Part shown: one piece after another, positions 55,401 to 64,000 of the stretch
Layout: every line of letters starts with the position of its first letter
Position numbering within the stretch: the first letter of the stretch is position 1
Source of the DNA: Aphis gossypii
Taxonomy: Eukaryota > Arthropoda > Insecta > Hemiptera > Aphididae
Assembly: GCF_020184175.1 (NCBI RefSeq)
Contig: NC_065530.1
Span: forward strand, 15,911,260 to 15,975,259
Length of the DNA stretch: 64,000 nucleotides
Direction: 5' to 3'
Program-made: the position numbers and the translations under genes
The notes under the pieces: model-generated
Database searches by the model: none
What the model was told of the DNA's origin: nothing
What the model saw: the letters and a program-made list of their open reading frames with translations, nothing else

Positions 55401-58400
55401 AAAATACCCTATACATACCTATCGACTATCGATAATAATGTAGATACTTATTTTGCGGGGTGTGGTCCCACGAAAAGCACGTGATAATAATTATTATTTA
55501 TTACTATTATGGTAGTGCAATAATATGATAGCTGCAATAATTTGTATTATTTTTCCTATTTTCGGAGCGGCTTAGGTTCAAGACCGAGTGCAATAATATA
55601 CCATGGCGCGCGGCGATTTCGCCCGGAACCACACGAATGACAATACGAATAATATACGTCCTAATATTATATATATACGTAATGTGCGGGTACTTTGTAC
55701 ACATCGCACGCGGGGGAATTCCAAGCACGTTTACTTATATATATACTCGGAGCAAGAGACGACGCTTTTAATTGGACTCGCCGGACACGCCCAGTTTTCG
55801 TATACTGCCTCCGGCGGTGGCGGTATACCGCTCGCCGGCCCGCGAACGAACGATGACGGACGGACGCGGATGGACGTCGCCGCACACGAACGCACGCACA
55901 TCGTATGGGTATATAACAGTAATATAAGTGTCCGAAACAAAATCTGTATAAGGCTTCCCGTCCATCGGACGCCAAGCGCGATTCAATATAATGTTATGTA
56001 GGTACCTACCTATAGATATACCCGGGTAACCGCGCCACCATTTTACCGATCGGATTACTCTCCCTCTCTATATACGTACAATAATATAATAATAATATTA
56101 TATATAGGTGGTATATATGCATAAATCCCTCCGCACTAACCACCGTAGATATAGGTAGGTACAACAATACATCACACCCTAGAAAATCCGATATTATCGT
56201 CTTCGCTCGCCGGACGACTGATTGCCGCGCATGCGGAAATAATGATATGGGATACATAATACGCCTATCTATGTAAAGGGACAGACTTGAGACTTATGCA
56301 CTGCATGAATGTGCACGCGTATATGTGGATTGTAGATAATATGTATAATATCCTATAAGGCGTAGGTACTACTACAGAGAAGTCGTGGTCGACCTCGGAC
56401 TAAGTATGTGTGAGTTATAATATATATTTTGCAGGTTAAGAATGTCAAACAATGATTTTGATTAAATTTTAAGACCAACTATTTGTATACATTATTATTT
56501 ATTATATACCTACCAATTACCAGATTTCTCAAAGCTTGTCAAAATGCAATGTCAGATATCACATTGATAATTTGCATAAAAATAAATTCAGTAATTTTTT
56601 TGCTTTAAATATAAAGCCAAGAAAATCCGATGTTTATTTTCACTTGCCAGATGATCCGCAATATAATAATAATATAGGTATAGTATAACGAGTATCTGAC
56701 TATATATAATAAGAGGACACATTTTACACTTACGAGTTACGATAACGGCGAGTATATATAGATTAGATATAATTGATGTATAAGGAGGTGATGACGGAAT
56801 GATATACATAATATGTATAATGTATATGATAATAATATATAATGGTATTATTATGATAAAAATGCGTGTAGACTGTAGACTGAATAGGAATATTTTTATA
56901 TAGGAGTGCGTCGCCAGGGGAGAAACGTGCGTGCGAAAGAAAAATAAAATCGAAATTCACGTGTCCGCGCGTGTGCATAAATTACATGTGTCGACCCACC
57001 GTGTTTTCCTATTTAACCGTGTACCTATTATACTAACGGGAAAAATCGGAAATTACGAAATCACTGTAGGTTACCCTATACGTGTTAAGTTATAAGTGTA
57101 CGAACATAATCTGCAGCTATATAATACTATTTGTCGTGAGACGGAAGATATAAACGGGCGAATTAATAATTATAAACATTATATTATAATAACTCAATCT
57201 TACATTGCGTGCGATCCGTGGAGGGGTGACACCACGTAGTTTCAACATGATTTTAACACAGGGCGAAGTCGATATATATTACAGCCCCGAGCTCGCGAAG
57301 GACCTATAAACGTTCAATAGGTACCTAGTCGTTTCCGCAGGTATAAGTACGTAGCGAGTAGTATTGATGTATAGATTAAAAGCAAGGTATTTGCGAATCA
57401 GAATTATATAAAATAATACATGACAATATAATATAGTATTATATTAAAATAATATAATGTTGTACCGTACTGTCGTCGCGTTTCCCGTCGAATTTTCACG
57501 ATTGCGTTATCCCATACGAGAAATATAATATTATACGAAGCAGCAAGAGCTGATCAAGTCAACGCGTACAAGATTTGACCGTCAAATTGTCCACCCAGAG
57601 TTTGTCGCCAAAGACGGCGTTTTATTTATCGTATACGCGCGCCCACAGTATTACGTCTACTTACTTACGACGCGCTGAACCGTAAAACTTGTTTCCTACA
57701 AAGTTTCTAAAACCCTTTATACACTGAGTATTTGTTGTAGTATATATATCTATAAGAGGAAATACGACAGATCCACAGCATTTCGTATGTAAACTTAAGT
57801 ACTACTTCCGAAAATAAGGCGGGCCAAAATAGTGTTTTAAAACTAATATATAATATACATATAATTGACAGAGTTTATCGGCGGCGGTATGTACACACTA
57901 AATGATGGAGCAGTAGTGCAAGCGGTGCACCAATACAGCTGATCAGTAAAACACTCGATGGACGTTAATTATTTTTTTTTCCGGGAAATGTGTCACTTTT
58001 GACGTCTAGTTGACCTCATTCGTTAACGGATTCGTGTACCCCGGGGACGTTAAAAATTAAAATATTCTCTTCTACGAACATAAAATGTAATACTTCGAAC
58101 ATTTTCAACATGTAATAATGTTTACTAATTGTAGTTCAATCGAAAGTTTTAAACAATCAAATAGAAAATAATTATAGATAATTTAAGTTATTAAAGAAAA
58201 TGTAAATGTATTATAAGTGGAAACAATTCTACGAATCTGTTTTGGTTGTGTATGCTTACCTACTATAAACTTATACGATATGAACACATTACAATGGAGT
58301 TGCGATGTGGTATTAAAAGATTAAAGAAACTTGATCAAACGTAATCCAACGAGAAGGGTCGAGATAATGAAAGTCAATAGTTTTCTTTCACAGAAACGCG

Positions 58401-59081
58401 GTTTATTCTTTGTCTAAGAATGTTTTCTTAGGGAAATATAAAGGTGTTGGCCCAATAAGGAATAAACCGTATTATTTTCGGGATGAACATATGGTTTTCC
58501 CTTGCGGAGGGGTGCAGGATCGTAAAAGAAGATTACTAAAATATATCAAATCGGAGACCGCCAGATCATACATGGGTTTTGATTGGGTAGAATCGAAAAA
58601 TCTATTAGCCTCACTGTACAAGATTCCGTCGCTATAATCCGTTACACATGTTAGATTTCTTAGAAGCATTTTTATTGTCATCCATAAAAACAAATAAGAA
58701 AATTTGAACGGCGTGCTTACGGATTGCGTATAATACATAACTGTAATATAAGTAAAAGTATATAATTTAAAATCTGTCATCTAATCGGGGCTGGCAACGA
58801 TGCTGCAGCACCAATCCAGTCCATTTAACATCAAAACTCCATATAATTCGGTCGTAGATTTTTATGATATAGATTTTATCTAGTGGAAAAATACGCCAGT
58901 GAAATTTATACCAGCATGTAAAACTATTTTTTCTCTATGCCTCACTTACTACCAATAAACAATACAGTGTATACAAATATCGTATAAGATCATTGACTCA
59001 CCCCTGCTGCGTTAGCGTCTGGTCCGTAAGGATACGTAGTCCATCGTAGGCTGGGTTCGGTAGTGGTGTCCAAAAGTACGA
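14522..59081 (-). CDS. Eph: Eph receptor tyrosine kinase (5' exon missing from window)
   Basis: A type I membrane receptor for ephrins that acts in contact-dependent cell and axon guidance. Exons in transcript order: 59002-59081, 38861-39146, 37605-37750, 34377-34617, 29600-29755, 23067-23227, 22573-22857, 22284-22470, 22001-22112, 21827-21897, 21109-21159 (probable cassette), 20856-20999, 20202-20461, 19865-20074, 19408-19745, 14522-14789. All junctions are GT-AG and all phases agree. They give about 2.99 kb of coding sequence, or 998 codons, which is full Eph size minus the signal-peptide exon. Domain order is ephrin-binding, cysteine-rich, EGF-like, FN3, FN3, transmembrane, juxtamembrane, kinase, SAM. 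All kinase landmarks are intact (GGGEFG, VAIK, HRDLAARN, DFG, WTAPEA), so an active kinase is expected. Insects usually have one Eph gene, which fits. Exon 1 with the start codon probably lies beyond base 64000. Confidence 0.97.
16866..16890. repeat. (ACAT)n tetranucleotide microsatellite
   Basis: Six to seven perfect ACAT units in the last Eph intron, running into an AT repeat. Confidence 0.85.
18030..18060 (+). repeat. GGGGACA minisatellite (G-quadruplex-type)
   Basis: Four full GGGGACA units and a final GGG give five G-runs separated by ACA, which meets the usual G-quadruplex pattern on the plus strand. It follows an inverted AAGACTAT/ATAGTCTT pair at about 18004-18028. In the Eph transcript the complementary C-rich form would be present. 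Confidence 0.85.
19408..19745 (-). CDS. Eph: Eph exon: kinase C-lobe
   Basis: Starts GGKIPVRWTAPEAIAFRKFT, then SDVWSFGIVVWEVMSYGERP, LMLDCWQKERTHRPMF and FLSIVKTLDKLI. It closes the kinase domain, with the APE motif and the conserved CWxKERxxRP arginine. Donor GTAAAA after RRIAQN plus two bases; the next exon is 4.6 kb away. Confidence 0.97.
19865..20074 (-). CDS. Eph: Eph exon: kinase catalytic loop and activation loop
   Basis: 70 codons, phase 0 at both ends: LQLVGMLRGIASGMQYLSEM, YVHRDLAARNVLVN (catalytic Asp and Asn), CKIADFGLSREIE (DFG) and EGAYTTR, with the single activation-loop tyrosine conserved in Eph kinases. Confidence 0.97.
20202..20461 (-). CDS. Eph: Eph exon: kinase N-lobe
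   Basis: Gives GGGEFGDVCRGKLK (glycine loop), VDVAIKTLKPG (catalytic lysine), FLTEASIMGQFEHPNVIFLQ (helix C glutamate) and VMIITEYMENGSLDTFLR (hinge). The spacing is that of a normal Eph kinase. Acceptor CCCATAG, donor GTGAGT. Confidence 0.97.
20462..20855 (-). other. Short Eph intron before the kinase N-lobe
   Basis: 394 bases of AT-rich intron between consensus splice sites. Nothing else is visible. Confidence 0.7.
20856..20999 (-). CDS. Eph: Eph exon: juxtamembrane tyrosines
   Basis: Encodes YIDPHTYEDPNQAVKEFARE then IDASYITIEAII. YIDPHTYEDP holds the two conserved juxtamembrane tyrosines whose phosphorylation relieves autoinhibition in Eph kinases and recruits SH2 proteins. Ends with one base of the first glycine of the nucleotide loop. 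Confidence 0.96.
21109..21159 (-). CDS. Eph: Eph probable cassette exon (51 nt, juxtamembrane)
   Basis: Flanked by a strong acceptor (GTTTTTGTTTTCCAG) and donor (GTAAGT). The 51 bases encode HCNLDNPPIVATHTSS plus split codons. Both it and the following exon 20856-20999 begin with TG and follow a one-base carry-over, so inclusion or skipping leaves the frame unchanged. Eph family members lack this stretch in my recollection, so alternative use is likely. Transcript reads are needed to settle it. Confidence 0.65.
21160..21826 (-). other. Eph intron upstream of the cassette exon
   Basis: 667 bases rich in A and CA phrases on the plus strand, so the transcript is T/G-rich before the small exon. 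No other exon was seen. The plus-strand open frame 21053-21316 spans the exon and is a shadow. Confidence 0.6.
21827..21897 (-). CDS. Eph: Eph exon: proximal juxtamembrane segment
   Basis: A 71-base exon encoding RSNDECNKKQPSDCDTLEYR and NGE, starting right after the membrane. Joined by acceptor GTTTTCAG and donor GTAAAA. It ends with one base of a codon, which sets up the choice to include or skip the next small exon. Confidence 0.88.
22001..22112 (-). CDS. Eph: Eph exon: transmembrane segment
   Basis: A short acidic stalk (YIGDEDNME) leads into about 25 hydrophobic residues including IIAGATVAVVVVLVVVIIM and TVLFL, then a basic stop-transfer Arg. Acceptor TTCTAG; donor GTGCGG is weaker than the other donors in this gene. 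Confidence 0.95.
22284..22470 (-). CDS. Eph: Eph exon: second half of FN3-2
   Basis: Encodes VKFYPRGDESNVSNKLTADR, LRPKTDYGFQVRAKTAHGWG and EYSP. This is the LxPxTxYxFQVRAxTxxGxGxYSP signature that ends the second FN3 domain of Eph receptors. Acceptor CCCACAG, donor GTAAGA. Confidence 0.96.
22573..22857 (-). CDS. Eph: Eph exon: end of FN3-1 and start of FN3-2
   Basis: 95 codons, phase 0 at both ends. The first third (ITISGLSPVTTYKFHVWAEN) closes FN3-1 with the L-P-TTY-F-V-A-N signature. The rest (SVNNVRVMLVKASEITLSWD) opens FN3-2. An acidic Ser/Asp loop (ESSDDDAAVE) precedes the join VYE-VKFYP. Confidence 0.96.
23067..23227 (-). CDS. Eph: Eph exon: first half of fibronectin III domain 1
   Basis: Encodes PPSAPQNLTVNFVDQSTVTL and SWNPPNFLGGRSDIVYRVTC, the usual PPSAP opening and the A-C strands of FN3-1 in Eph receptors. 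Ends PNN in phase 0 before GTGAGT; acceptor TATATAG. Confidence 0.96.
24489..24502 (+). repeat. Poly-G run (14 bases)
   Basis: An uninterrupted G-run in an AT-rich intron. Similar shorter runs occur near 16611, 17580 and 17899. Confidence 0.85.
25339..25370. repeat. (TA)n dinucleotide repeat
   Basis: About fifteen perfect TA units inside the Eph intron; a comparable tract lies at 43386-43416. Confidence 0.85.
27313..27398. repeat. (GT)34 followed by (GA)9 compound microsatellite
   Basis: GT units run unbroken from 27313 to 27380, then GA units to about 27398, with more GA nearby. The His-Thr repeats in minus-strand frames here are artefacts. In the Eph pre-mRNA this is a long CA-repeat tract. 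Confidence 0.95.
29600..29755 (-). CDS. Eph: Eph exon: EGF/TNFR-like cysteine-rich module
   Basis: Encodes CPPGKYKYGVGDDKCQPCPA, then CRCNTGYYRSPKDPKSVPCT. This is the conserved Eph motif CPxGxY...CxxCPxxS...CxCxxGYYR...PCT. It is spliced over a 6.4 kb intron to the first FN3 domain, where the joined codon is Gln (PCT-Q-PPSAP). Confidence 0.96.
29756..34376 (-). other. Eph intron between sushi-like and EGF-like exons
   Basis: 4.6 kb. Contains CA microsatellites at 29972-30000 and 30254-30296 and a CpG-richer part near 32200-32620, with no supported exon. Confidence 0.55.
30254..30296. repeat. (CA)n microsatellite
   Basis: Two adjoining CA tracts separated by one slipped unit, followed by an AT tract to about 30312. 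A second shorter CA tract lies at 29972-30000. Confidence 0.9.
34377..34617 (-). CDS. Eph: Eph exon: sushi-like cysteine-rich region
   Basis: Opens with VYYIVCPEVVINFANFSATP, matching the RVYYKKCP start of the Eph cysteine-rich region, then GKCVDNAEV, YLCKGDGKWY and CKCKAGFEAD. The cysteine spacing fits the sushi-like module followed by the first part of the EGF-like module. Donor GTGAGT after ACTTGTATAA. Confidence 0.96.
34618..37604 (-). other. Eph intron before the sushi-like exon
   Basis: 3.0 kb of AT-rich intron with no supported gene or clear element. The plus-strand frame 36715-36903 lacks splice or family support. Confidence 0.55.
37605..37750 (-). CDS. Eph: Eph exon: end of ephrin-binding domain
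   Basis: Encodes GRIAAGEGRFNANNEVVINT and KGVYFAFRDQGACISIMAVK. The GFYLAFQDxGAC-like phrase is the last strand of Eph ligand-binding domains, and its cysteine pairs within the domain. Acceptor TTACAG and donor GTAAGA; starts after one base of a split codon and ends in phase 0. Confidence 0.96.
37751..38860 (-). other. Eph intron within the ephrin-binding domain
   Basis: 1.1 kb, strongly AT-rich, bounded by GTATGT and TTACAG. Nothing else seen. Confidence 0.6.
38861..39146 (-). CDS. Eph: Eph exon: core of ephrin-binding domain
   Basis: Begins WVEESYINFEKGINWRSYVV, then CDVTKQNVNNWVWTPFI, IYIEVKFTIRDCSLFPG and SCKETFSLLYYEFD. This is the jelly-roll ligand-binding core, with the conserved tryptophans, the VCxV cysteine and the RDC/SCKETF cysteines. 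It ends at SYKSV with one base of a glycine codon completed by the next exon. Confidence 0.97.
43386..43416. repeat. (TA)n dinucleotide repeat preceded by a CT tract
   Basis: Perfect TA units follow CTCTCTCTCT in the long Eph intron. Confidence 0.85.
52444..52522. repeat. Nested inverted repeat, three tiers
   Basis: Outer arms TTGTCCGA (52444-52451) and TCGGACAA (52515-52522), middle arms TTAAACGGT (52474-52482) and ACCGTTTAA (52500-52508), and inner TTTTA/TAAAA around TTGC are each exact inverted pairs in nested order. This is a long hairpin of the kind made by foldback elements. CpG-bearing words in an AT-rich intron suggest an inserted element. Confidence 0.65.
54554..54585. repeat. Perfect inverted repeat, 10-base arms
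   Basis: AAAGTAGCGC at 54554-54563 and GCGCTACTTT at 54576-54585 enclose ACTACAATTAGG. The GC-bearing arms stand out from the AT-rich intron. Confidence 0.7.
59002..59081 (-). CDS. Eph: Eph exon: start of ephrin-binding domain
   Basis: Acceptor TTTTAG, donor GTGAGT, 26 full codons after a split first codon. It encodes VVLLDTTTEPSLRW, matching the LLDT..(E)LxW opening of Eph ligand-binding domains, then TTYPYGPDANAAG. Vertebrate Eph genes also have a short second exon at this point, so the missing exon should hold the signal peptide plus one base of the split codon. Confidence 0.93.
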
Positions 59082-62000
59082 CTAAAACAAACAAACAAAA
59101 TATATTATTATACAGAAAATAAGGATGCGCGAGTATTGCTTGCAAAATGTATATAATACTATATTATTATGTAATATTTATACAATAAAAAAACATTAAT
59201 TTCGAACTGTTATTAGAAGTGAAACCTATTAAATTCTCAACATTATAATATATATTGTATGTGAACTGTTATAATATTATAGTAGTGTGTTTATTTATAA
59301 ATATATTATAAACTTGTTCGGGATCCCAGTATATTGTACTTAATAATAATAATTAACAATATATAATTGACATTTTCTATTATGATTAATAATTACATAT
59401 TATTGTTTACTGTAGCGTAGTGCTGCAGCAGTTGAATACGATTTGGGTTTATTTTACACGCAGAATAATAATTTATTAAATTAATTAAATCACGATTTTG
59501 CCATAAAAATTCTCCCCTCTTCATGTTAGGTATAGGTAGGTTAGGTACACCATTTTGTCTTATGTACATATACGTTTATGTATCTATTCGTCGTAAATTC
59601 ACGTAATACTTTACATGGATATGGATTGGACGACTATATGGGTCGGTCGGTATCTGTTCAATATACATCCTTACACCTACATTGTATATACTTTACTATA
59701 TATACATATAATACCGGGAACACAGTGAATTTGTCCCGTGAAAACCGTACACGACGAAGTAACATGAACTAAGGGACCCGCGGGGGTTGTCGGGGAGAGG
59801 TTGATGGTGCATATAGGTATATATATATATATAGTATAACTAAGGGACTACGAACATAAATTTCGACGGCGTGGTATATAAATGACTGTACGAGAGTTTC
59901 TCATTTGTTCAATTGGCCTCCGTCCGCCCTTTTGCGTGTTAATACACATCCCCCCTCTCACGCCACGGAAAACCCGTCCTCCTCCCCGCAATACTCTCCC
60001 TTTACCAATCAACCCGTCACACGGCGCTTGGCTACATTGCAGCAGAGTGTCCGTCGTATACGTATGCTATATATATATATATGTATATGTATATTGTATA
60101 TATTGGATATACGAAAAAGGGACACGTAATCTGTTTACTCCCTCTCGCCCGGTTCCATTTATATTAATTAAATTCCCACGGGCCAAAACCAATATATACC
60201 TATATATAAATAAATACGAGTATACTACGACTGCGCTACAACAATTTACCTACACATTAAATACTTTTTCTAGGGAAAATCGACTTTTAATACCTTTATC
60301 ATTTGGGGTTAGTGAAGCGGGGAGTCGAGGAATCGTGATCGGGTGGTGTCGAGGGGTTGCCTACACGAGCCTTAATGAAGTTGTACACTCTGATGCGGCG
60401 GCGGAGTAGGTGGTGGCACACTGTAATTAGCCAGCGCTTATACCATTTCTCCTACCACCCAAACATAAATCCGGCTACTTAACAGGCGTCTCACACGCGA
60501 AATGGACATTAAAAATATTAGGTGGGTACCGAGAAAATAAAATAAATAACGATTTATTATAATAAACACATACAATATACATATATATTCTGTGCTCTTA
60601 CGAGGAGGGTCGGAAAAACTACTTCGAGACATGTGAAACAACTCTATAATGATATTATCGTCGCTAACGATCGGATTTTTAGGTGTATGCGCTTGCATAG
60701 GGAAGACTTACGGTGCCCTTATACAGTTATATACATAGAGGTATGAGGGATTTTCAAGTATATATATATATATATAGGTATATAATATACACTGCAGTAT
60801 GATAGAAAGGGGCGCCCTACACGCACTGCAGCCATGTGATTATATTGTTTCCGGCCATTTTTGTTCGCGCACTCTTGATTGGTTGCTAAATAAAAAAAAC
60901 CCGCGCACACGACATCGTTTTCGTATTATGCACACGCTAATTTAGCCGAGTGCTTATGCATGGTAACCTTCCCTCTCTACCACCCGCTATACAGCGTAAA
61001 AGACAAATAGGAAGAAAACCTTTTTATTTAAAATTTTTTCCCTTTTGTTTTTTCGTGTGCAAAAGTAAACCAAAATATTTTTTTTTCACCATTTTCGAAT
61101 AGCTGCGTTTTTTTGTTGCGTATAGCTAATAGTACCAACAAAACTATCTATTGTTGTTGAAGTAATACTTCTATAAGAATCTGAAGTAAATTATTATATT
61201 TATGCAACTGGTAAGCGATAATCATGCTGGTAGACTATCTAATGTGAAAATAAATACATGGCTATAATATCGAGTTAGTTTTTAAATTTATAGTAGCAGT
61301 TTTGGTGTATACGTATCAAATACGTGTTTATAATGATTTCAAACATTGAATTCTTAAATAACTAGATTATGTATATAAAATATACATAGTATATTTCACA
61401 TTATAAAGATGTGTAAAAAATACGAATACATAAATATATAGCAGTAACTTAATGAAATTCATGTAGGTAACCCAAAATTATATTGAGTTTTTGTATATAT
61501 TTTGATTTTTATACCATCAACGACGATGGCCGTAATTTGTATTGCATACATGCCATTATAAACAGGATTAATCATTATTATTATGAATAAACGACGTGAT
61601 ACACGGCTGTAGGCGATATATGTATTACTTTTTACAATATATATAATATTTAGTCATGTAACATATATATATATATATAAAACGTCTTTTATCATAATTA
61701 TTTTCAATGGTTAAAAATAACACAATATGTATAGTAAAACTATCACAAACGCGTTAAAACTATTAATATTATAACAATATTGTGTATTAAAAAAAAAACG
61801 GAAGAACATAATGCATTGCTGACTGGTCCGACGAGATTATATTATGCACGGCCAATCAAGTATTCGACGATGGAGTTTAGCAAACATGTATTTTATATAC
61901 AGTTTAATATAAAATAAATTCCATGGTGTTAAGCTTTTTGTCTAATGCTATATCCAATAATAACAGATTAGTTTTAAACCACAAAGACATAAAAAAAAGA

Positions 62001-64000
62001 CCCCTTAAGATGTGTTTGATGTGTTTGCACTATATATATAATATACATAGTATAATACACTTGCGGCACCACCAAAAATTAGGTATATATTTTCACTATA
62101 CAGTGATGGCATTTTACGACTTATGCCCTGCAGGGACCAATTATTAGAATTTAATCCTCTTGAACCCTTCGATGATATGAGACTAAAAAAAAATAAATCT
62201 CGCGTGTATACACAAACGTGTATAGTGTATACTGTTCATAGTATATTTACCACAAGTTAATTCAGTTAAAAAAGAGAAAGAGAGATAGGAGGAAGAGCAA
62301 AGGGAAAAGTCGTAAAAGTCGTTGGTGCTGTAAGTTTATACATTTTACAGGTCGCTTGTTACGGATAGGGTCATATTAATGTATTTCGTCGTGGCTCTAA
62401 ATCGCACAACCTTTAATCCCTGCGGCAGTGCACGCATCATTCTGCATCTTTCCACGGTGTGTACGTTTCGTTGATAATGTTATAATATTGTATGATATTA
62501 ATTTTAGGTATGTACTTTATAATTACGTTTTAGATATATTATTTCCATGGCCGTAAAACAAAATAAAAAAACTGTGTTACCCTATGCCATAATAGACGGC
62601 CGACGACGACTGGTTGTAAAATTATAATTAAATGGACGAAGCGCGGGATATCATCACTGAAGATTCATCTGGCGGTGCTTTTTTTTTTTTATTATACGGC
62701 AAATGAAGTCAACGATTTTATTAGGAGTTCCAATAAAACAAACCCACAATTTATAATTTATTTTTTTGCCAATAGCCTTCGCGTCGCGGCAATGTGTGTG
62801 TAGGAGAGAAAAGTCAAATCGTAAAACATGTCCGAGAAATAAAAATATACACTGTATAGACATATACAATATACATATATTGTGTTGTTTTTATTATTAT
62901 TATCTACATATACGCATTATAAACAGTGGAGCAAACACCAATGGAAACAATTTAGCAGAGTCCTTAGATGTCAGGAATAACGGTGCGGTCTTTAAAAATA
63001 GTGTACACGTATATAGGTTCGCAGCCAATAAATTGCAGCGCAAATTTTATTATTACAGCAGGCTTATAAAACGAGAGAACATTTTTTTTTTTTTTTTATT
63101 AACTTCTTATATACAATCGCACGTTTTTATACCTACGATATTGTTGTATATATATACATAAAAAAACTGTAATACACAGGAAATTTTTTATTAGACAGAA
63201 AAAAAACTTTCATCAACTGCGGCAAGGTAATGAAAAAAAAATAATATACATCATACCTATAACATAACGTATCATACGCTACCTACGTGCAACACGGGCA
63301 AACAACAGACAATAATATAGTAATAAAAAAAATAACGATACACGATAGACGTGTGTGAGTAGGTAATTAAAAGCAGAAAAAATAGTAAGAGAGAGGCAAA
63401 AGGAAAATTATCGTTGTGGATAGATGCAGTAAAGGCGCACATATATTATACGATTACACGCGTGTCGTGTTCACGTGTACCTATGTATAGCATACAGTGA
63501 TGAGCTTGCGAGTAGTAAACAGTCTGCGGACTTTTAAGTATCTTTATAAAACGACCACGATGGAGGGAAATGAGACTTTTGTTTAATTTTACCTTAAATA
63601 TCGTAGGTACATAATACTATATACACAAATTACTACAGGTACCTGAACGTTATGGCCTTTGAAACACGACGGCCCCACGAAAAAGATCTTTTTATGAGGA
63701 CGACACAAAATATATGTATAGGTATATTATGTATGGCCTATACGATAAATTTCAGATTGGTGCAAAAAAATATGGTTACGTGGATGTACCAACACAAGAT
63801 TAAACGTACGTAGACGTATATGAGTATACATTGTCTTTCGCGAGTAAAAATAAGTCTTCTCCACAGATTCGAAGGCCGTTCAACGAGAGCGCGCGCCTGC
63901 CGCACAGACCGCGGCGGTGCATCGATCGGCCGGCTCTTCAACCCCACCAGTGCCACGCGGGTGCGTATATGTATACGAATATAACGTGTCTCTCTCGGGA
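59082..64000 (-). other. Eph intron 1 (partial) or upstream sequence
   Basis: 4.9 kb that should lie between the missing signal-peptide exon and exon 59002-59081. I looked on the minus strand for an ATG followed by a hydrophobic leader and a donor in the right phase and found none, so exon 1 probably lies past the right edge. GC-rich sequence at 63840-63965 might be an edge of a regulatory island. The plus-strand frames at 58410-58637 (in the neighbouring intron) and 59882-60409 are unsupported. Confidence 0.5.

Larger units (their letters stand above)
39147..59001 (-). other. Very long Eph intron (19.9 kb)
   Basis: The intron interrupts the ephrin-binding domain after its first exon. Features seen: a (TA)n tract at 43386-43416, (CGA)n near 41021-41036, a GGC run near 50611-50629, CpG-richer blocks (about 46160-46480, 47820-48900, 55600-55990), a nested palindrome at 52444-52522 and a 10-base-arm hairpin at 54554-54585. 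Open frames (for example 41773-42357 plus) are short, repeat-driven and unsupported. CpG-rich blocks might be enhancers or alternative promoters, but this cannot be shown from sequence. Confidence 0.6.

Noticed and set aside
58410..58637. Plus-strand frame of 75 codons just downstream of the first visible Eph exon
   Set aside because: Looks more protein-like than most, but I recognise no family, and no promoter or splice partner is visible.
59882..60409. Plus-strand open frame of 175 codons
   Set aside because: Tyr/Ile runs come from TA repeats; no domain and no neighbouring exons on this strand.
62654..62869. Minus-strand frame with a hydrophobic start, considered as the Eph signal-peptide exon
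   Set aside because: The frame does not reach a donor site in the required phase after a plausible leader, and the following residues do not resemble an Eph N-terminus.

Overview
This is a eukaryotic nuclear sequence, very AT-rich, with multi-exon genes using GT-AG introns, long introns full of simple repeats, and decayed transposons. Recurrent intronic words such as taggtacctacct, together with the protein sequences, fit an insect genome, most likely an aphid (Hemiptera). The species cannot be fixed from the sequence alone.

The left edge (1-2143) holds the 3' end of a plus-strand gene for a small C-terminal membrane anchor of unknown identity. Its terminal exon and 3' flank occur twice, about 1.65 kb apart and nearly identical, and the left copy is cut by the window edge. 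A 2.9 kb intergenic stretch follows, containing a foldback element of about 430 bp bounded by TTAA.

A complete PDIA6/P5-type protein disulfide isomerase gene lies on the minus strand at 5067-6947. It has seven coding exons and encodes 434 residues, with a signal peptide, two CGHC thioredoxin domains, an acidic tail and a KEEL ending. Its CpG-rich upstream region carries an exact match to the ER stress response element CCAAT-N9-CCACG at 7348-7366. That fits induction by the unfolded protein response.

From 7.95 to 11.9 kb there is a transposon graveyard: a diverged AT-rich dispersed repeat, a hAT (ZMYM1-like) transposase fragment, and a broken family-B DNA polymerase relic of the Maverick/Polinton type. 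An intron-like 58-nt insert with consensus splice sites sits exactly inside a conserved motif of the polymerase.

The rest of the window (14.5-59.1 kb, continuing past the right edge) is one large minus-strand gene for an Eph receptor tyrosine kinase. Fifteen constitutive coding exons and one probable 51-nt cassette exon were traced with matching splice phases. They cover the ephrin-binding domain, cysteine-rich/EGF-like region, two fibronectin III domains, a transmembrane segment, the juxtamembrane tyrosines, a complete kinase domain and a SAM domain ending in a possible PDZ ligand. The signal-peptide exon was not found and probably lies beyond base 64000. The introns, including one of about 19.9 kb, hold microsatellites, poly-G runs, a G-quadruplex-type minisatellite and several hairpins, but no convincing nested gene. 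PDIA6 and Eph are both transcribed leftward but look unrelated in function. I found no new multi-gene system. The points most worth checking are the ERSE, the Eph cassette exon, the split polymerase relic, the TTAA foldback element and the duplicated terminal exon.
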